A DNA stretch of 6,424 bases, from the NCBI GenBank assembly GCA_937974465.1, contig CALJWY010000161.1, positions 1 through 6,424 of the forward strand. Direction: 5' to 3'. Numbering within the stretch: position 1 is the first letter of the stretch; every line of letters starts with the position of its first letter. The translations under genes and the position numbers were made by a program. Below, piece by piece: positions 1 to 6,338 of this stretch. Source of the stretch: an uncultured Lysobacterales bacterium (GTDB lineage: Bacteria; Pseudomonadota; Gammaproteobacteria; Xanthomonadales; SZUA-36). The notes below the pieces were generated by a model. That model saw only the letters and a list, made by a program, of their open reading frames with translations. It had not been told where the DNA came from and did no database searches.

Positions 1-48
1 GCAGATGGCGGCAGCGGCGCAGTGGACGTGCTGTTGAGGTCATCATGA
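1..48 (+). CDS. 3' end of an unidentified upstream gene (partial)
   Basis: The first reading frame is open from the window edge to a TGA at 46-48 and encodes 15 residues ending in VDVLLRSS. Its stop overlaps the ATG of the next gene in an ATGA arrangement, the usual sign of translational coupling, which is the main reason to believe it is a real gene end. Too little is present to name a family. The two genes are likely co-transcribed. The other two forward frames are less attractive: one stops at 35-37 and the other runs into the downstream gene. Confidence 0.4.
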   Translation, partial: ADGGSGAVDVLLRSS

Positions 49-374
49 TTGAATTGTTGATATTTTTGCTGGTAACCGGCGCCGTCGTCGCATGGTGGCA
101 GCTGATGCAGGGAAGACAGAAAGCACGCAAGGTGGCAGACCGGGTTTGTGAAAACCATGGACTGCAATTACTCGATGATACCGTTTCACTGAGTTCCATC
201 ACCTGGAGCAGGCAAAAACCCGGACCATACATCCTGGTGAATTATGGTTTCGAGTTTGCCACCAATGGCGCCATTCGCAGGCATGGTGAGGCGACCATCG
301 GCTTTCCCGCCTCCCTGATCGTGACGCTGGATATGGTAGACGGTCGACTAATTGAAAAATTCAGGGGCCATTAG
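45..374 (+). CDS. DUF3301-type small membrane-anchored protein
   Basis: This is a 109-residue protein with one hydrophobic segment at about residues 3-20 (ending in AWWQ), followed by a basic stretch (residues 23-33, including GRQKARKVADR) that should sit in the cytoplasm. A soluble domain follows, with CENHGLQLLDDTVSL at 35-49 and a YGFEFATNG strand near 67-75. The N-terminal anchor, the C-x-x-x-G-LQLLD-x-TV pattern and the length match my recollection of the DUF3301 family, found in gammaproteobacteria and of unknown function. The ATG overlaps the upstream stop by 4 nt and has GAGG at 36-39, five bases upstream, which supports this start. No enzymatic motif is visible, so the biochemical role is unknown. 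The family call is from memory of the pattern, not from a search. Confidence 0.78.
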   Translation: MIELLIFLLVTGAVVAWWQLMQGRQKARKVADRVCENHGLQLLDDTVSLSSITWSRQKPGPYILVNYGFEFATNGAIRRHGEATIGFPASLIVTLDMVDGRLIEKFRGH

Positions 375-517
375 CAGGCCCGGCGGCATACCAGCATTCG
401 TAAACCACAATAAAAACTTCCCGTTACCAGGACAATCAAGCTGCCTTTATTAAAAAGCTTATTTCCCTGCAACTCAGTCATCCATCGTGCAATTCATTCA
501 GCTTGAAAAAAGCCAAC

Positions 518-523
518 TATAAT
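518..523 (+). promoter_or_regulatory. candidate sigma70 -10 box for the CotH-like gene
   Basis: A perfect TATAAT lies 34 nt before the ATG at 558 and would give a leader of roughly 28 nt. The -35 is poor: TTCATT at 493-498 is 19 bp away, and TTGAAA at 503-508 is only 9 bp away. The surrounding 375-557 gap is AT-rich and contains no gene I can support, so a promoter here is reasonable, but the weak -35 keeps this tentative. Confidence 0.4.
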
Positions 524-557
524 TAGATGTAGTCATTAAGCAGAAAAAGACGTTCTA

Positions 558-1631
558 ATGATGCCCGCTGACTCGAAATTCAGACTTTCCGTTGTATTGC
601 TTGCGTTGGTGCTGGTTGCTCCATTGATGGCACAGGAAATCAACAAGCCGCCGCGCTTGTTCAGCGACAACGATGAAATGAACGTCACGTTTTCCGGTCC
701 CTGGCGTAGCATCAGGAACAACATCAAAAAGGACGCCCTTTACCCTGCCCAACTGACCTATACCGGTGCTGACGGTAACCAACATACAATCGACGTGGAG
801 GTAACACCGCGCGGAATCAGCCGTCGCGAACGGCTTTGTGATTTCCCGCCTTTGAAGATTTACTTTGATAAGGAAAAAGTGAAACACACCGAGTTCCGGG
901 GTAATAAATCCCTGAAACTGGTGACCTACTGCAACACCCGGAGCAAGTATGAGCAGTATTACATCAAGGAATTCCTGATCTACCGCATCTATAACCTGAT
1001 CACCGGGTTCAGTTTCAGGGTCAGACCATTGTTTGTCGAATACAAAGACAGTCAAAGCAGTAAATTTTCGACAAGCCGTTTCAGTTTTTTGATTGAAGAT
1101 CTGGATGATGTCGCCAGGCGCAACAATGTTAATAAACTGGCGATCCCACAAATAAAATACAAAACCCTGGATCCTGTTGAAATCAGCAAGTTTTCATTGT
1201 TCCAGTTTATGGTTGGAAACGTGGACTTCTCCTCCGTGAACGGTCCTGAAGGTGACCGTTGCTGTCACAACACCAAGCTGATTGGTGCGCATGATACCCA
1301 GGTACCAAGATATAGTATTCCTTATGATTTTGACTCAACCGGACTGGTCGACGCACATTACGCCTACCCACCAGAGGCGCTAAAACTCCGTAATATCCGC
1401 CAAAGAAAGTACCGTGGCTTTTGTTTCGCCAACGACCAACTGCCGGATACCATCGCGCTGTTCAATCAAAAAAAGCCGGCAATCCTGGGATTATTTAAAA
1501 ACGACGTGCGCTTAAATGACAACAACCGTCGGAAAGCCATCAAGTACATCGAAGCTTTCTACAAAATCATTAACGACCCCAGAGAGTTAAAGGCGAAAAT
1601 TATTGATCAGTGCCGGGGGTCAGCTCTGTAG
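558..1631 (+). CDS. Exported conserved hypothetical protein, CotH-kinase-like motif order
   Basis: This 357-residue protein begins with a signal peptide (basic start, hydrophobic residues 9-23, likely cleavage after LMA at 23-25), so it is probably periplasmic or secreted. The mature part shows an ordered set of motifs: EVTPRGISRR (81-90), CDFPPLKIYFDKE (94-106), FRGNKSLKLVTYC (113-125), KEFLIYRIYNL (137-147), FLIEDLDD (177-184), FMVGNVD (217-223), CCHNTKL (235-241) and IPYDFDSTGLVD (254-265). The sequence RG-S...K-x-F...L-L...E-L-Y...L-E-D...N-x-D...N...DFD resembles the spore-coat kinase CotH family, an atypical kinase fold. In that family the N-x-D and D-F-D acidic residues bind metal and nucleotide; here the equivalents would be D223 and D257/D259. 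This assignment is inference from motif order. Four cysteines (94, 125, 235, 236) could form disulfides in the periplasm. The Shine-Dalgarno is weak; a second ATG at 561 is an equally possible start. It appears monocistronic. Function unknown. Confidence 0.7.
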   Translation: MMPADSKFRLSVVLLALVLVAPLMAQEINKPPRLFSDNDEMNVTFSGPWRSIRNNIKKDALYPAQLTYTGADGNQHTIDVEVTPRGISRRERLCDFPPLKIYFDKEKVKHTEFRGNKSLKLVTYCNTRSKYEQYYIKEFLIYRIYNLITGFSFRVRPLFVEYKDSQSSKFSTSRFSFLIEDLDDVARRNNVNKLAIPQIKYKTLDPVEISKFSLFQFMVGNVDFSSVNGPEGDRCCHNTKLIGAHDTQVPRYSIPYDFDSTGLVDAHYAYPPEALKLRNIRQRKYRGFCFANDQLPDTIALFNQKKPAILGLFKNDVRLNDNNRRKAIKYIEAFYKIINDPRELKAKIIDQCRGSAL

Positions 1632-1841
1632 TTACAGAACCACGTTGATTCATCTCACCGCATTGGTATCTACCAAACCGGATACAGAGGCTTGCAAATA
1701 TTGTTGTAAAAGAAAGCGCTGTTTGGCAAAAAGCTCAGTACCTGCAGCAGAATTCTCCAGTGGCTTGGACTAGACTGAAAGCAATAAGTCAATCTTGACC
1801 TGAACAGACATTGACTCCATCAACCGCTAAGAGGCATCTAA

Positions 1842-2258
1842 ATGAGCGCAATTATCCAATCAGCAAAACAGTTTTTTGAGGCCTGTGAGACAGGACAGGG
1901 ATGGGAAGCCAGTAAAACATTTTGTTATCCCGATGCGACATTTTCCTCACAAACAAATGCCTTATCCGAGATATCCACACTTGAGGATTACTGTGAGTGG
2001 ATGAAAAACCTGTTTACGCCCATTCCTGATGGGCATTACGAATTGAAGTTTTTCGGCGCCGATGAAACAGATACATCTGTGGCCGCATTTGCTGTCTTTC
2101 ATGGTACACAAACAGGACCGGGCGGCCCGGTACCACCGACGCAAAATAAAATTGCTGCTGACTATGTTTACCACATGGTTTTTGACGGTGGACGTATCAG
2201 GCACGTGACCAAAATCTGGAATGACGCGATTAGTATGCAGCAATTGGGTTGGAGTTGA
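1842..2258 (+). CDS. SnoaL/NTF2-like family protein
   Basis: This 138-residue protein has the length and layout of a single cone-shaped alpha+beta-barrel NTF2-like domain. Helices with FFEACETGQGWE (11-22) come first, then YPDATFSSQ (29-37), WMKNLFTPIPDG (53-64), AAFAVFHGTQTGPGGPVPPT (81-100) and YHMVFDGGRIRHVTKIWND (110-128). The H-G-T...G-G-P-V-P-P-T segment followed by F-D-G-G-R-I...W-N-D is characteristic of the SnoaL-like polyketide cyclase/ester cyclase group, many of whose members have other or unknown activities. No signal peptide is seen, so it should be cytoplasmic. AGAGG at 1830-1834, seven bases before the ATG, fixes the start. The 210-nt gap upstream holds no promoter I find convincing. 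There are no pathway genes next to it, so the substrate cannot be guessed. It converges on sspB. Confidence 0.8.
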   Translation: MSAIIQSAKQFFEACETGQGWEASKTFCYPDATFSSQTNALSEISTLEDYCEWMKNLFTPIPDGHYELKFFGADETDTSVAAFAVFHGTQTGPGGPVPPTQNKIAADYVYHMVFDGGRIRHVTKIWNDAISMQQLGWS

Positions 2259-2302
2259 AGTCACTCGCAGCAACACTCACATTTGGCCCTAAGCGCAGTT
2301 TA

Positions 2303-2327
2303 TGTTTGCACTCACAAGGTGCAAACA
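2303..2327. terminator. Perfect 9-bp hairpin between convergent genes, possible terminator
   Basis: The arms TGTTTGCAC (2303-2311) and GTGCAAACA (2319-2327) are perfectly complementary around a 7-nt loop, in the 83-nt gap between the convergent SnoaL-like gene and sspB. The position suits a bidirectional terminator. However, neither strand has a T-run after the stem and the stem is only moderately GC-rich, so it may instead act as an RNA 3'-end stabiliser or as a protein-binding palindrome. Confidence 0.4.
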
Positions 2328-2341
2328 CCAAGGCTGCAGAC

Positions 2342-2740
2342 CTACTTGACGACCTTCAGTTGTGGCCGCGGTGGTGGATCATCTGACCCATCAACCGGTG
2401 GCGGCGATGGATCATCCTGGGCAAACATCATTCCCTGCCCATTCTCACGGGCGTATATGGCAATAACTGCGTCGATGGGAACGTAAATCTGGTGCGGCTT
2501 ACCCGAAAACCGGGCTTTGAAGTGAATGGCATCATTGTCCAGCTGAAGCTGCTCTGTCGCACTACTGACAATATTCAGTACAACCTTGCCTTTTTGCACC
2601 GTATGCTCCGGCACATCCACAGCATCGACTTCGGCGTCGACCAGGATGTGCGGAGTCAGGCCGTTATCAACAATCCACTCATACAATGCACGTAAAAGAT
2701 AAGGCCGGTTAGTGGTCATTCCTTCCGGTGCAGGGCTCAT
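2342..2740 (-). CDS. sspB: ClpXP protease specificity-enhancing factor SspB
   Basis: SspB is a cytoplasmic adaptor that binds the ssrA tag on stalled-ribosome products and tethers them to ClpX for degradation by ClpXP. The conserved substrate-binding domain spans about residues 10-106, with RPYLLRALYEWIVDN (12-26), LTPHILVD (28-35), KVVLNI (52-57), FKARFSGKP (74-82) and AVIAIYARENGQGMMF (91-106). A proline- and aspartate-rich linker follows (107-126), and the protein ends in LKVVK, matching the LRVVK ClpX-docking tail of the E. coli protein. At 132 residues it is shorter than E. coli SspB (165), the difference being in the linker. The first ATG has GGGA at 2748-2751 with a 7-nt spacer. The internal ATG at residue 8 has a purine-rich run directly against it, too close to serve. 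It lies 29 nt after sspA. Confidence 0.95.
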   Translation of the reverse strand: MSPAPEGMTTNRPYLLRALYEWIVDNGLTPHILVDAEVDAVDVPEHTVQKGKVVLNIVSSATEQLQLDNDAIHFKARFSGKPHQIYVPIDAVIAIYARENGQGMMFAQDDPSPPPVDGSDDPPPRPQLKVVK

Positions 2741-2769
2741 CGATTTATCCCGGGTTACAGAATATGAGT

Positions 2770-3408
2770 TCAGGTTACATTCAATACCATTTCACGCTCG
2801 GCGCGTGTCAGGCTGGTTTTGAAAGATGGGCGCGATATCAGGCGTTGAATATAGGCCTGCACCGACGAACCCGGCTTACCCAGGTCTATACCGTAAACCG
2901 GCAAACGCCAGAATAATGGCGCAAGTGTGCAATCCACCAGGCTCAACTCATCTCCAAGCATAAAATCGGAATGTTTGAACAGGTCGTTGGCGGCAACGAT
3001 ACTTTCCTTGAGCTGCTGACGTGCCTTTTCAGATTTCTTGCCGGTGGTGTTTTCAATCTCTGTCGCCAGTGGATACCAGTCACGAATGACACGGTGATGC
3101 ACGAGACGCAAACGCGCACGTGAGACCGGATCAACCGGCATCAGCGGCGGATGTGGGTAGCGCTCGTCGAGATAGTCGTTGATCACGCCTGCGTTGTGCA
3201 ACAACAAGTCACGATCGACCAGGGTTGGTGCCTCGTTGTAGGGGTTCAGCTCAGCAAGATCAGCGGCAGCCGACTCATCGTTGGTGATATCAATGATATC
3301 TACGTTGATACCTTTTTCTGCCAATACAAACCGCACCCTGTGACAATGAATGTCACGATCCGAAGAGTAAAGCGCCATGGTAGAGCGGCCTTTAACTACT
3401 GCTGTCAC
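2770..3408 (-). CDS. sspA: Stringent starvation protein A (SspA), GST-fold RNA polymerase regulator
   Basis: SspA binds RNA polymerase and modulates transcription in stationary phase and starvation; it has a glutathione-S-transferase fold but is not known for GST activity. From the GTG start the product is 212 residues, the same length as E. coli SspA. The thioredoxin-like domain includes MALYSSDRDIHCHRVRFVLAEKG (11-33), LNPYNEAPTLVDRDL (54-68, with the fold's cis-proline at 61) and YLDERYPHPPLMPV (79-92). The PHP segment at 85-87 is the conserved surface pocket needed for SspA function in E. coli. The helical C-terminal domain includes LSLVDCTLAPLFWRLPVYGI and ends in SLTRAEREMVLNVT. The start is the GTG at 3406-3408, chosen for its strong Shine-Dalgarno. 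The frame stays open upstream into petC, but that extension has no family similarity. It lies 53 nt after petC and 29 nt before sspB, so it is probably in the same transcript. Confidence 0.95.
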   Translation of the reverse strand: MTAVVKGRSTMALYSSDRDIHCHRVRFVLAEKGINVDIIDITNDESAAADLAELNPYNEAPTLVDRDLLLHNAGVINDYLDERYPHPPLMPVDPVSRARLRLVHHRVIRDWYPLATEIENTTGKKSEKARQQLKESIVAANDLFKHSDFMLGDELSLVDCTLAPLFWRLPVYGIDLGKPGSSVQAYIQRLISRPSFKTSLTRAEREMVLNVT

Positions 3409-3415
3409 AAATTTT

Positions 3416-3420
3416 CTCCT
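3416..3420 (-). promoter_or_regulatory. Shine-Dalgarno site that sets the sspA GTG start
   Basis: On the minus strand AGGAG lies 7 nt before a GTG at 3406-3408. The alternatives are an ATG ten codons downstream (residue 11), with no such site, and an ATG at 3540 inside petC. Starting at the GTG reproduces the family length of 212 residues. Confidence 0.8.
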
Positions 3421-3461
3421 ATTGGCATGATTACCGGTTGTTACCCGTTTTGGGTTTTGAA

Positions 3462-4208
3462 TTAATGAACGTCGCGCCAGTATTCTGCTTTTAACAGGTA
3501 GGCAATGAATGTGAAGAACGCGAGGAATAGTATCACCCACACGCCGACACCCTTGCGCTTTAATTTGGCTGGTTCACCGGCATAATCAAGGAATGCCGCG
3601 ATATCCCGGGCCGTGAGTTTGAATTCTTCCGGTGACTGTGTCCCGGGCGAAGTGATTTTGAAATGGTCAATCACATCCTGGGTAAACCCGCCTGCAGAGG
3701 TTTCCTGCCGGTAAATCGGCGTCTGGATACCCTGTAAAGACCACAGTACGTTGGGCATGGAAGCATTTGGCAGATGGGTGTTATTCCAACCGCCACTTTC
3801 GTCTTTATAGAAACCCAAAAGGTAAGAATAAATCCAGTCAGCCCCGCGTGAACGGCCGACCAGGGACAGATCAGGTGGAGCTTTTCCAAACCAGGCCTTG
3901 GCCTGTTCTGCGTCCATGGCAATGTCCATGGTCTCACCGAACTTGGCATCCGAAAATACCAGGTTTTCCATGACCATTTCCTCACTTAAACCCAGGTCTT
4001 CTGACAGGCGGTTATAGCGCATGTAGGCAATTGCGTGGCAACCCAGGCAGTAGTTGACGTACAACTTGGCGCCACGCTGCAAAGAGGCTTTATCGTTGAT
4101 ATTGACACCGGAATGCTCAACGTTCGCTCCGCCTGCGGCCGAAACTGTCATGCTCGTCAGCGGCAGGATACAGGCAGCGATCAATAAATAGGTGGCAAAT
4201 TTTTTCAT
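3462..4208 (-). CDS. petC: Cytochrome c1 of the ubiquinol-cytochrome c reductase (bc1) complex
   Basis: Cytochrome c1 accepts electrons from the Rieske cluster and passes them to a soluble or membrane cytochrome c on the periplasmic side. The 248-residue precursor has a Sec signal peptide (residues 1-24, ending TVSAA). The heme-attachment motif CLGCH is at 54-58, with H58 the proximal ligand, followed by the family motif AYMRYNRLS. PPDLSLVGRSRGADWIYSYL (111-130) and NASMPNVLW (148-156) follow, with M151 the expected sixth heme ligand. A C-terminal membrane anchor spans about 221-239 and a short basic/acidic tail AEYWRDVH ends the protein. Length suits a proteobacterial c1 that is not fused to cytochrome b. 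Its ATG overlaps the petB stop by 1 nt (TGATG), and only a weak ribosome site (GGGTG) precedes it, so translation is probably coupled to petB. Confidence 0.97.
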   Translation of the reverse strand: MKKFATYLLIAACILPLTSMTVSAAGGANVEHSGVNINDKASLQRGAKLYVNYCLGCHAIAYMRYNRLSEDLGLSEEMVMENLVFSDAKFGETMDIAMDAEQAKAWFGKAPPDLSLVGRSRGADWIYSYLLGFYKDESGGWNNTHLPNASMPNVLWSLQGIQTPIYRQETSAGGFTQDVIDHFKITSPGTQSPEEFKLTARDIAAFLDYAGEPAKLKRKGVGVWVILFLAFFTFIAYLLKAEYWRDVH

Positions 4209-5452
4209 CAGTGAGTCACCCGTTCCGGTACCGGTTTTGTTTTAGCGCCCGGACTCATGAAAAACAGCAAAACAAAAAACATGAAGTACACCAGAGTCCA
4301 GACCCGCATCTCCCAGGTCTGTGCCGGTGTGCCCTCAGCCATGCCCAGCAGACCAAGACGAACAAAAGCGATCGTAAACATTGCCAGCAACACCTTGTAC
4401 CAGGTGCCCCGGTAACGGATTGACTTGACCGGAGAGCGGTCAATCCAGGGCAGGAAGAACAGGATCAATACCGATGCGCCCATCATCAACACACCCAGCA
4501 ATTTATCCGGCACCGCCTTCAATATCGCGTAAAACGGTGTGAAATACCAAACCGGCTTGATGTGCTCAGGCGTCACCAGCGGATTGGCGGGAATGAAATT
4601 ATCGTGCTCCAGGAATAAACCCCCGGCCTCCGGCCACAGGAACAGGACAAAGGAAAATACGATCAGGAACATACCGACACCGAAAATATCCTTGACCGTG
4701 TAATAGGGATGGAAGGGAATACCGTCCAGAGGGTTACCGTCGGCATCCTTGTTCTTTTTGATCTCGATACCGTCCGGATTATTTGACCCGTTTTCCCGTA
4801 GCGCAACCAGGTGTAACAACACCAGCCCCAGCAGGGCCAATGGTACAGCGATGATGTGCAAGGCGAAGAATCTGTTCAGGGTTGCATCAGAGATGAAGTA
4901 GTCGCCGCGTATCCATTGTGTCAGAGGCTCGCCAATTTTAGGCAGCGCTCCAAAAAGGTTGATGATGACCTGCGCACCCCAGTAGGACATCTGGCCCCAC
5001 GGCAGGATATAACCGAGAAATGCCTCAGCCATCAGCATGACATAAAGAAACATGCCGAATACCCATAACAGTTCGCGTGGCGCCTTGTGAGAGCCGTACA
5101 AAAGGCTGCGGAACATGTGCAGGTAGATCAGGATAAAGAAGAACGAGGCACCGGTGGTGTGCATGTAACGTATCAACCAGCCCCATTCAACGTCACGCAT
5201 GATGTATTCAACCGACGCAAACGCCTCTGCGGCCGAAGGTTTGTAATGCATCGCCAGCAAAATGCCGGAGAAAATCTGGATTACCAGCACCAACAGGGCC
5301 AGCGAACCCATGTAATACCAGAAGTTAAAGTTTTTCGGGGCCATGTACCCCGCCATCGTTGCATTCCAGAACTTGGATACCGGCAGACGGTCGTCAAACC
5401 AGTTCAGCAAGGCACCGGCCCCTTTGGAAACACTGCTTGTAAACTTGGCCAT
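4208..5452 (-). CDS. petB: Cytochrome b of the ubiquinol-cytochrome c reductase (bc1) complex
   Basis: This is the membrane core of complex III, carrying both b hemes and the Qo and Qi quinone sites. The 414-residue protein has about eight membrane helices (roughly 46-68, 97-117, 129-150, 195-219, 256-274, 321-336, 353-370, 383-399). Heme ligands are H98 and H112 in helix B, and H199 and H214 in helix D; the second pair is 15 residues apart. The cd1 region reads GYILPWGQMSYWGAQV (147-162). The Qo motif is PVWY at 300-303 instead of the mitochondrial PEWY, a variant known from beta- and gammaproteobacteria. It is full length, with the N- and C-terminal halves of cytochrome b in one chain. GGAG at 5460-5463, 7 nt upstream, supports the ATG, which overlaps the petA stop by 1 nt (TAATG). 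Confidence 0.98.
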   Translation of the reverse strand: MAKFTSSVSKGAGALLNWFDDRLPVSKFWNATMAGYMAPKNFNFWYYMGSLALLVLVIQIFSGILLAMHYKPSAAEAFASVEYIMRDVEWGWLIRYMHTTGASFFFILIYLHMFRSLLYGSHKAPRELLWVFGMFLYVMLMAEAFLGYILPWGQMSYWGAQVIINLFGALPKIGEPLTQWIRGDYFISDATLNRFFALHIIAVPLALLGLVLLHLVALRENGSNNPDGIEIKKNKDADGNPLDGIPFHPYYTVKDIFGVGMFLIVFSFVLFLWPEAGGLFLEHDNFIPANPLVTPEHIKPVWYFTPFYAILKAVPDKLLGVLMMGASVLILFFLPWIDRSPVKSIRYRGTWYKVLLAMFTIAFVRLGLLGMAEGTPAQTWEMRVWTLVYFMFFVLLFFMSPGAKTKPVPERVTH

Positions 5453-6048
5453 TACACTGCTCCGTGCGGACTGACACCGATCATCAAGGTGCGGTCATCC
5501 AGAAAACTGTAGGGCGGGATGCGCAGATTTGTTGGCGCAGGCACACCCTTGTACACACGACCGGACAAATCGAACTTGGATTTGTGACACGGGCAGTAAA
5601 AACCACCGTTCCAGTTGTCATCAAATGGCTGCGGGCCAACCTGCGGAATCATCTGCGGCACACATCCCAGGTGGGTGCAGTGCATGTTGACGACCAGGTA
5701 ATCCGGGTTCAACGAACGCTGCTCACCCTCGACATAGGCGGGCTGATCGGCATCGGCGGATTGCGGATCGGCAAGTACATCGTCATTTTTTGTAAGATTA
5801 GAGACCATTTCCTGGGTCCGGCGTAACACGCCGATCGTCTGCCCGCGCCACTGTACTTTCAATAACTGGCCTTCTTTCAATTTGCCAATATTGACTTCAA
5901 CCGGCGCACCTACGGCCTGTGCCTTGGCGCTCGGCATCCACGATTTGATAAATGGTATGGCCGCCAAGCCTACGCCGACACCACCAACAACGGAGGTGGT
6001 CGCGACCAGGAACCGGCGTCGCCCCTTGTTCACGTCATCAGATGACAT
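5452..6048 (-). CDS. petA: Rieske iron-sulfur subunit of the ubiquinol-cytochrome c reductase (bc1) complex
   Basis: The Rieske [2Fe-2S] protein takes the first electron from ubiquinol at the Qo site and moves it to cytochrome c1. The 198-residue product starts with a twin-arginine type N-terminus (KGRRRFLVAT, 8-17), followed by a hydrophobic segment (15-34) that serves as export signal and retained anchor. The cluster-binding boxes are CTHLGC (124-129) and CPCHKS (152-157). Ligands are C124, H126, C152 and H155, and C129 and C154 should form the stabilising disulfide. SGRVYKGVPAPTNLRIPPY (162-180) matches the conserved proline-loop region. GGAG at 6055-6058 lies 6 nt before the ATG. It is the first gene of the block; the rplM-rpsI genes that often precede petA in gammaproteobacteria are not directly upstream, where the DNA is instead noncoding and then possibly divergent. 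Confidence 0.97.
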   Translation of the reverse strand: MSSDDVNKGRRRFLVATTSVVGGVGVGLAAIPFIKSWMPSAKAQAVGAPVEVNIGKLKEGQLLKVQWRGQTIGVLRRTQEMVSNLTKNDDVLADPQSADADQPAYVEGEQRSLNPDYLVVNMHCTHLGCVPQMIPQVGPQPFDDNWNGGFYCPCHKSKFDLSGRVYKGVPAPTNLRIPPYSFLDDRTLMIGVSPHGAV

Positions 6049-6196
6049 TTAGTTCTCCAACAGAAATAGGCCCCAAGCAAGGACAATTACTTAGTATCAG
6101 GAAATTCAAAGTTTTTGGGCTTAAATAAGGATTGAACATCAGGGTGTTTGTAAACTGTGCTTCAATCATCCCGTCTCTCACCCGAACCAATCTATT

Positions 6197-6225
6197 ATTT
6201 TACCGAATCGAACCATGCGAAACAA
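6197..6225 (-). promoter_or_regulatory. Candidate sigma70 promoter of the petABC-sspAB block
   Basis: On the minus strand TTGTTT (6220-6225) and TAAAAT (6197-6202) are separated by exactly 17 bp, giving a -10 with 5 of 6 and a -35 with 3 of 6 consensus bases. Transcription would begin near 6190 and leave a leader of about 140 nt before petA. The sequence TGGTTCG occurs twice (6183-6189 and 6209-6215), once on each side of the -10, and could be a regulator site. I see no other good promoter in 6049-6338. Confidence 0.38.
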
Positions 6226-6241
6226 ACGATTTGCCGATAGA

Positions 6242-6260
6242 ATTGCAATGCAAGTGCAAT
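6242..6260. repeat. Small inverted repeat in the divergent region
   Basis: ATTGCA (6242-6247) and TGCAAT (6255-6260) are inverted around 7 nt that themselves contain TGCAA, giving three TGCAA-type units in 19 bases. It lies just upstream of the candidate petA promoter and of the candidate divergent promoter, a sensible place for an operator. No known regulator consensus is claimed. Confidence 0.3.
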
Positions 6261-6280
6261 GTATCGAACTGACTGTATAT

Positions 6281-6309
6281 TTGAGCGAGCCACAAAGTGG
6301 TCATATATG
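6281..6309 (+). promoter_or_regulatory. Candidate divergent promoter for the right-end reading frame
   Basis: TTGAGC (6281-6286) and TATATG (6304-6309) are 17 bp apart and each matches 4 of 6 consensus bases. Transcription would begin near 6316, about 23 nt before the ATG at 6339. The match is modest and the downstream gene itself is uncertain. Confidence 0.25.
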
Positions 6310-6338
6310 CGGCGTTTTTTTGACGTTATAGTGTGCCA

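Noticed and set aside
365..381. GGGCC/GGCCC inverted repeat around the stop of the DUF3301-type gene, as a terminator
   Set aside because: The stem is only 5 bp, the loop contains the stop codon and no T-run follows.
426..462. AAGCT...AGCTT inverted arms in the gap before the CotH-like gene, as a terminator
   Set aside because: The arms are only 5 bp with a long AT-rich loop, and no proper T-run follows.
555..1151. 198-codon open frame on the minus strand inside the CotH-like gene
   Set aside because: It is antisense to a gene with a signal peptide and coherent motifs, has no recognisable family pattern, and is best explained as a shadow frame.
1765..1824. TTGGAC and TTGACC boxes upstream of the SnoaL-like gene as -35 elements
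   Set aside because: No acceptable -10 sequence lies 16-18 bp downstream of either box.
2283..2916. Short plus-strand open frames opposite sspB and sspA
   Set aside because: They overlap conserved minus-strand genes and show no credible start sites or family features.
5087..5826. Open frames of 141 and 120 codons on the plus strand across petB and petA
   Set aside because: Both are antisense to clearly intact respiratory genes and look like low-complexity shadow translations.
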